Positions 34,403 to 37,977 of a stretch of DNA of 37,977 bases are shown here, one piece after another (the first letter of the stretch is position 1; every line of letters begins with the position of its first letter). The translations under genes and the position numbers were made by a program. The stretch spans positions 1 to 37,977 of the forward strand of contig CAMGRL010000017.1 in NCBI GenBank assembly GCA_946061515.1. Direction: 5' to 3'. The DNA comes from an uncultured Clostridia bacterium. GTDB taxonomy: Bacteria > Bacillota > Clostridia > Oscillospirales > Oscillospiraceae. The notes beneath the pieces were generated by a model. The model was not told where the DNA came from. It ran no database searches and saw only the letters and a program-made list of their open reading frames with translations.

Positions 34403-35737
34403 TTATCCTTTCAGCTTTTCAACCACTTCCCGGGTGCAGGCTTCATCCCGGGTCCCCAGAAGCCAGGTCTGGCCGTCTGTGGTTTTTACCAGAATAAACG
34501 GGGGACAGGTGGGGTCCAGCCTGAGCTTCAGCGTGCCCAGCTCCGAGCAGAAAAAATTGCCCTCCAATAGGGTCTCCAGACTTGTGCCAAAGGTGCGGCT
34601 CAGGTTTTCCGGCAGTTCCTCCCTCAGTTCAACGTTGCTGATATTCTCCAGGGGGATCACATCTTCCTTGCTGCCCCGGGAGGAGATCAGCTCCGTCTCG
34701 CTCACTTCCAGCATGGGCGGCTTGGTGCCGATCCCGTCGACCAGCCCGCCGGTGAAGGGCATGGCCAGCAGCAAAAGCAGGATCAGCCCATAGATCACCT
34801 TGCCGGAGGTCTTTGCCAGATTAAAGCCGCTGTTCAGTCCCACCCGGTCGTTGACCACAAGGCGGCTGTCCTTGGGATTGTAATAGAGCACACCGCCTAT
34901 CCACAGGTCGTCCTCGTCCCGATACCAGCGCTGGCCGCTCTCCGATGTCAGCTTTTCCTGTATGCGCCGGGTTTTGAACTCAATGCCGATGGCGGCGGCG
35001 CAGAACAGGAAGGAGAAGGCCAGCACCAGAAGGAGCATCAGCCCCTGTTTTTCCCGGAAAAGCCACATGCACAGGTTCAAAATCACCATGAACCAGGCGG
35101 AGATCAGCCAGACCATGGCCCAATTGTGCCGCCGGACCTGGGTCAGCGCCAGGGTCAGCTCAGTGTTTTCATCCACCAGCTCAGCCCGGTTTCGGTACAG
35201 ATAGCGGTAGCACAGCCAGAAGAGCACAACGCACAGGGCGTCCATCAGATAGACAAACCAGAAGCTGCGCTCAAAGACCAGCGGCAGCAGGCACAGCAGC
35301 AACGGCGGCAGAAACAGCCAGGGGGAGAGCCAGCGGCCCGCGCCCACGGCGGCGGTGTCCACCGAAAGGGTCTGGCCGGCGTTTACATTCCATCCCCGGT
35401 CCCGCTTGATGCGTTTTAGCTCCCGGTTGCAGCGCACATAGGGGATAAAGGGCAGGAAAACGCACAGGTCCAGCCAGAGAAACCACAGGGTCATGTTGCC
35501 GGCAAGGCCCTTGACCAGTATACCGGGCAGGGGGAGCAGCAGCAGAAAAAGGCACATCACGCCCAGCTCCTTTTTGAAGCGGGAGAGCCGGGCCAGAACC
35601 TGGCTGTCCTGCCGGCCTTCATAGGGCAGGGTCACACCCACGGCGATGTTCTTTTTGAATTTTGCCTCGTTTGCCAGCACAAAACACATCAGCGGCGCAA
35701 GCCAGATGATACTAAGCCATAAAATGATATTCAGCAT
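34403..35737 (-). CDS. DUF5808-type multi-pass membrane protein
   Basis: 444 residues. About eight membrane helices are arranged in groups (near 1-20, 60-100, 135-185, 210-255, 310-330). The segment IGGVLYYNPKDSRLVVNDRV with GLNSGFNLAKTSGK (about 275-308) matches the DUF5808 motif often found beside DUF1648-type proteins. The C-terminal 110 residues are soluble and beta-rich, like a PH-type domain. It starts at ATG 35735-35737, only 2 bases after the stop of the GntR-type regulator, with GGAGG inside the end of that gene. Such regulator/membrane pairs are linked to cell-envelope stress or antibiotic sensing in Firmicutes; here that is inference. Confidence 0.72.
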   Translation of the reverse strand: MLNIILWLSIIWLAPLMCFVLANEAKFKKNIAVGVTLPYEGRQDSQVLARLSRFKKELGVMCLFLLLLPLPGILVKGLAGNMTLWFLWLDLCVFLPFIPYVRCNRELKRIKRDRGWNVNAGQTLSVDTAAVGAGRWLSPWLFLPPLLLCLLPLVFERSFWFVYLMDALCVVLFWLCYRYLYRNRAELVDENTELTLALTQVRRHNWAMVWLISAWFMVILNLCMWLFREKQGLMLLLVLAFSFLFCAAAIGIEFKTRRIQEKLTSESGQRWYRDEDDLWIGGVLYYNPKDSRLVVNDRVGLNSGFNLAKTSGKVIYGLILLLLLAMPFTGGLVDGIGTKPPMLEVSETELISSRGSKEDVIPLENISNVELREELPENLSRTFGTSLETLLEGNFFCSELGTLKLRLDPTCPPFILVKTTDGQTWLLGTRDEACTREVVEKLKG

Positions 35738-35739
35738 GT

Positions 35740-36105
35740 TCAGCCCTCCTCATACAGCTTTCCGCAGAGCTCCATCACCTCTGCCTTGCTCAGGCCGGCC
35801 AGCCGCAGCTCCGACATGTGCAGCCGCAGGGCCTTGAGCAGTTCCCCCGGCAGGGGCAGGGAGCTTTTCGCTCCGCACACGGTGGTGCCGCCCCGCCGGT
35901 CGGTGCTGATATAGCCCTCCTGCTTTAAGAGCTGATAGGCCTTGCTGACGGTCATCACGTTGACGCCGCTCTCCTCCGCCAGGGCCCGCACCGTGGGGAG
36001 CTTCTCCCCCGGACTGAGCCTGCCCTGGGCAATGCCAATGACGATCTGGTTCCTCAGCTGCAGATACAGCGGCGTATTGCTGGAAAAATCAAAAGTCAGG
36101 AGCAT
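35740..36105 (-). CDS. GntR-family regulator, YtrA type
   Basis: 121 residues from ATG 36103-36105, chosen because AGAGGTG precedes it; a GTG at 36114 falls within that signal. The N-terminal winged helix is typical of GntR: TPLYLQLRNQIVIGIAQGRL, then SPGEKLPTVRALAEESGVN and MTVSKAYQLLKQEGYI. The short C-terminal part (about 50 residues, helical) is the YtrA-subfamily size, without a large ligand domain. It is the first gene of an operon with the DUF5808-type membrane protein. A palindromic operator over its promoter suggests autorepression. Confidence 0.9.
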   Translation of the reverse strand: MLLTFDFSSNTPLYLQLRNQIVIGIAQGRLSPGEKLPTVRALAEESGVNVMTVSKAYQLLKQEGYISTDRRGGTTVCGAKSSLPLPGELLKALRLHMSELRLAGLSKAEVMELCGKLYEEG

Positions 36106-36118
36106 AACGATCACCTCT

Positions 36119-36158
36119 TTGCATTATTGAATATAATGCAAATAATATAATAAGTCAA
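36119..36158 (-). promoter_or_regulatory. Promoter and operator of the GntR operon
   Basis: On the minus strand, TTGACT (36153-36158), a 17-base spacer and TATATT (36130-36135) form a good promoter. A perfect inverted repeat, TTGCATTA (36119-36126) and TAATGCAA (36134-36141), straddles the -10 box, as expected for repression by the regulator. Confidence 0.75.
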
Positions 36159-36238
36159 GAGAAAGGAGAGAGGTTGATGCCTCTCTCTGTTTAAAAAAGT
36201 TTACATTGGACGCTTTTCTTCCACCCAGGCTTGTGCTA

Positions 36239-37345
36239 TCATAAAATAATCCGGGCGAAAGCCAGAAGAAGGGCCAGCAGCAGGAAATTGACCAGGCTGA
36301 AGCGCCAGAGGAAGGCGCCGGTTTTCGCGCCCTCCGCGTGGGAATACAGCTTCAGGGCGATCAGACTGGCAAGACTGGCCACCGGCGTGCCCAGCCCGCC
36401 GATGTTCACCGCCATCAGCAGCGCTCTGGCATTTTCCGTAAATCCGGAGAGCAGCAGCGCGGCGGGGACATTGCTGATCACCTGGCTGCACAGGGCGCCT
36501 ATGAACAGTTCGCGCCCGGCCAGCAGCCGCCGCAGCATACTGTCTACCGCATCGATCCGGGCCAGATTGCCCGCGAAGATAAAAAAGCACACAAAAGTGA
36601 GCAACAGCAAAAAGTCCGCTTTCAGCAGGATCCGGCGGTCAAAGATGCCCACCAGCAGCAAAACCAGGGCCAGCATCACCGCCCAATGGAGCAGGCGGAA
36701 CACCACCAGCAGGCACAGCAGAAACAGCGCGGAATAGAAGAAAAGCGCCCGGCGGAGCAGGATGGGCTTTTCCCCTAAAAACACCTTGACCGGCTCTTTT
36801 TTGATGAGCAGGCAGCAGCCCAGCACCAGCAGCAGGGACAGACCCCACACCGGCAGCGTGGTGGAGAAAAAGTCCGCTCCGCTCATGCCGTAATAGGAAT
36901 AGAGATAGAGATTCTGGGGGTTACCCACAGGCGTCAGCATACTGCCCAGGTTGGCGGCCACGGCCTGGAGCACCACTACCCAGACCAACTCCTTTTCCCG
37001 CCGGGCCAGGCCCAGCACCACCACGGCGAAGGGCACAAAGGTCAGCAGTGCCACGTCGTTGGTGATCAGCATGGAGGAGAAAAAGCACAGCGCCACCAGC
37101 ACCGCCGACATGAGCCGCAGGTTTCCGGCCCGGTCGCAGAGAAAATGGGCCAGAGCGGTGAAGCTGCCGGCCCTGCGCAGCCCCGCCACCACCACCATCA
37201 GGCAGTACAGCAGCGCCAGCGTGCGCAGGTCGATATATTGAAGATATTCTGTGTCGGGAGGCACAAAGAAACAGCTGATCACCGCCGCAAGAAAGGCGAT
37301 GCACAGCACAGCCTCCCGCTTGATAAAATCCTTGACACGTGACAT
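36239..37345 (-). CDS. SLC13/ArsB-superfamily ion transporter
   Basis: 368 residues with about ten membrane helices. The two signature hairpin regions of the ion-transporter superfamily are present: SSMLITNDVALLTFVPFAV with NLGSMLTPVGNPQNLYLYS (about 88-150), and SQVISNVPAALLLSGF with NIGGLGTPVASLASLIA (about 285-330). Relatives carry dicarboxylates, sulfate, arsenite or Na+/H+, and the substrate cannot be told from sequence. It is shorter than many SLC13 proteins (about 450), close to small ArsB/CitM-like bacterial forms. It starts at ATG 37343-37345 with GAGGT upstream, and is divergent from the thioesterase gene with 25 bases between. Confidence 0.8.
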   Translation of the reverse strand: MSRVKDFIKREAVLCIAFLAAVISCFFVPPDTEYLQYIDLRTLALLYCLMVVVAGLRRAGSFTALAHFLCDRAGNLRLMSAVLVALCFFSSMLITNDVALLTFVPFAVVVLGLARREKELVWVVVLQAVAANLGSMLTPVGNPQNLYLYSYYGMSGADFFSTTLPVWGLSLLLVLGCCLLIKKEPVKVFLGEKPILLRRALFFYSALFLLCLLVVFRLLHWAVMLALVLLLVGIFDRRILLKADFLLLLTFVCFFIFAGNLARIDAVDSMLRRLLAGRELFIGALCSQVISNVPAALLLSGFTENARALLMAVNIGGLGTPVASLASLIALKLYSHAEGAKTGAFLWRFSLVNFLLLALLLAFARIIL

Positions 37346-37370
37346 AAAACAATTACCTCAGGAGGACAAA

Positions 37371-37977
37371 ATGGAAAGACTGAAAAGAAAGCTTGTATTT
37401 GCTGAGGGCGGTCACACCTCCCAGCTTCTGCGGATCATGCAGGACATTGCCGGAGACGACGCGGACCGGCGGGGCGGCGGCATGGACGCCCTGGCGGAGA
37501 AAAACTGCGCCTGGGTGCTGGTAAAGCTGAGGATCGACATTAAACGTATGCCCCAACCCGGCGAGGAGATCGAAATCTGCACCTGGCCCGGGAAGAGGCG
37601 CCTGGCCATCTACCCCCGCAGCTATGAGATCAAAGACACCGCCGGACAGGTCATCGTCAGCGGCCTGAGCACCTGGGTCATTATGGACATGGACAGCCGC
37701 AGCCTCATTAACGGCGAGAGCCGGGGCATTGCCATCGCGGGGGAGGAAGAGGGGACCGTCCGCCCCCAGCGCAAGGTCAGCGTGCCGGAGGGCGGCAGCG
37801 AATTTGAACTGACCCCCTCGGCGGACCAGATCGACCGCAACGGCCACATGAACAACGCCGCATATCTGGACGCGGTGGAGCCCATGCTGCCGGAGGAAGT
37901 CCGGGGCAGGGAACTGCGGAGTATCGCGGTGGATTATGAGCATGAAATTCTCCCCGGCAGGCACGCCGCTGTCCGGG
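37371..37977 (+). CDS. Acyl-ACP thioesterase (3' end outside window)
   Basis: 202 codons present from ATG 37371, behind AGGAGG. The N-terminal hotdog domain (HTSQLLRIMQDIAGDD, then VLVKLRIDIKRMPQPGEEIE) and WVIMDMDSRSLIN lead to the catalytic region DQIDRNGHMNNAAYLDAVEP (about 143-162), where D-x-N-x-H is the signature of the FatA/FatB-like family. The enzyme releases fatty acids from acyl carrier protein. Family members are about 235-250 residues, so about 40 are missing. Confidence 0.88.
   Translation, partial: MERLKRKLVFAEGGHTSQLLRIMQDIAGDDADRRGGGMDALAEKNCAWVLVKLRIDIKRMPQPGEEIEICTWPGKRRLAIYPRSYEIKDTAGQVIVSGLSTWVIMDMDSRSLINGESRGIAIAGEEEGTVRPQRKVSVPEGGSEFELTPSADQIDRNGHMNNAAYLDAVEPMLPEEVRGRELRSIAVDYEHEILPGRHAAVR

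Overview
The window looks like a chromosomal contig from an anaerobic gut-type Firmicute, probably of the order Oscillospirales. The reasons are a fairly GC-rich Clostridia-style gene content, strong AGGAGG ribosome binding sites, a complete rnfCDGEAB operon, a multidomain flavodiiron protein, and an acyl-ACP thioesterase. The species cannot be named from the sequence alone.

Layout. Positions 1-6,906 are chromosomal: an EF-G-like GTPase (3' end outside the window), a 905-residue membrane protein that looks like a catalytically dead P-type ATPase, a TrmH/RlmB-type rRNA methyltransferase, and a rhomboid-fold membrane protein with a C-terminal zinc finger. A tRNA-Pro(GGG) follows. From about 7,130 to 25,100 lies an accessory island. 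All its phage genes are on the minus strand: holin, NlpC/P60-type endolysin, a small one-TM protein, a baseplate/fibre protein with a metallophosphoesterase head, and a single 11.6-kb gene for a 3,855-residue polyvalent protein (metallopeptidase, N6-methyltransferase, SNF2-type helicase, MuF-C-like domain, helical repeats). No capsid, portal, terminase or integrase gene is present, so this is a truncated late module of a prophage or a related element. A small TnpV-like gene with its own strong ribosome binding site is nested in another frame of the giant gene. A dense array of six hairpins lies just upstream of the giant gene. Beyond it are an N5-(carboxyethyl)ornithine synthase gene and a Phd/ParE-type toxin-antitoxin pair. 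The island region ends near a tRNA-Ala(GGC) whose 3' end and terminator are duplicated as a perfect 101-bp direct repeat.

Positions 25,573-34,070 form an anaerobic redox region. A Crp/Fnr-type regulator and a small conserved protein are divergent from a flavodiiron NO/O2 reductase with two rubredoxin domains. The six-gene Rnf operon (ferredoxin:NAD+ oxidoreductase ion pump) follows. Together these suggest coupling of ferredoxin-based energy conservation with oxygen/NO detoxification. A terminator and a MITE-like palindromic element close this part.

Positions 34,403-37,977 hold a two-gene operon of a GntR/YtrA-type regulator and a DUF5808-type membrane protein with a clear autoregulatory operator, an SLC13/ArsB-type ion transporter, and the 5' part of an acyl-ACP thioesterase gene.

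The most interesting items are the nested gene inside the giant open frame, the giant polyvalent protein in an almost empty phage module, the six-hairpin array, the pseudo-ATPase, and the duplicated tRNA-Ala end.
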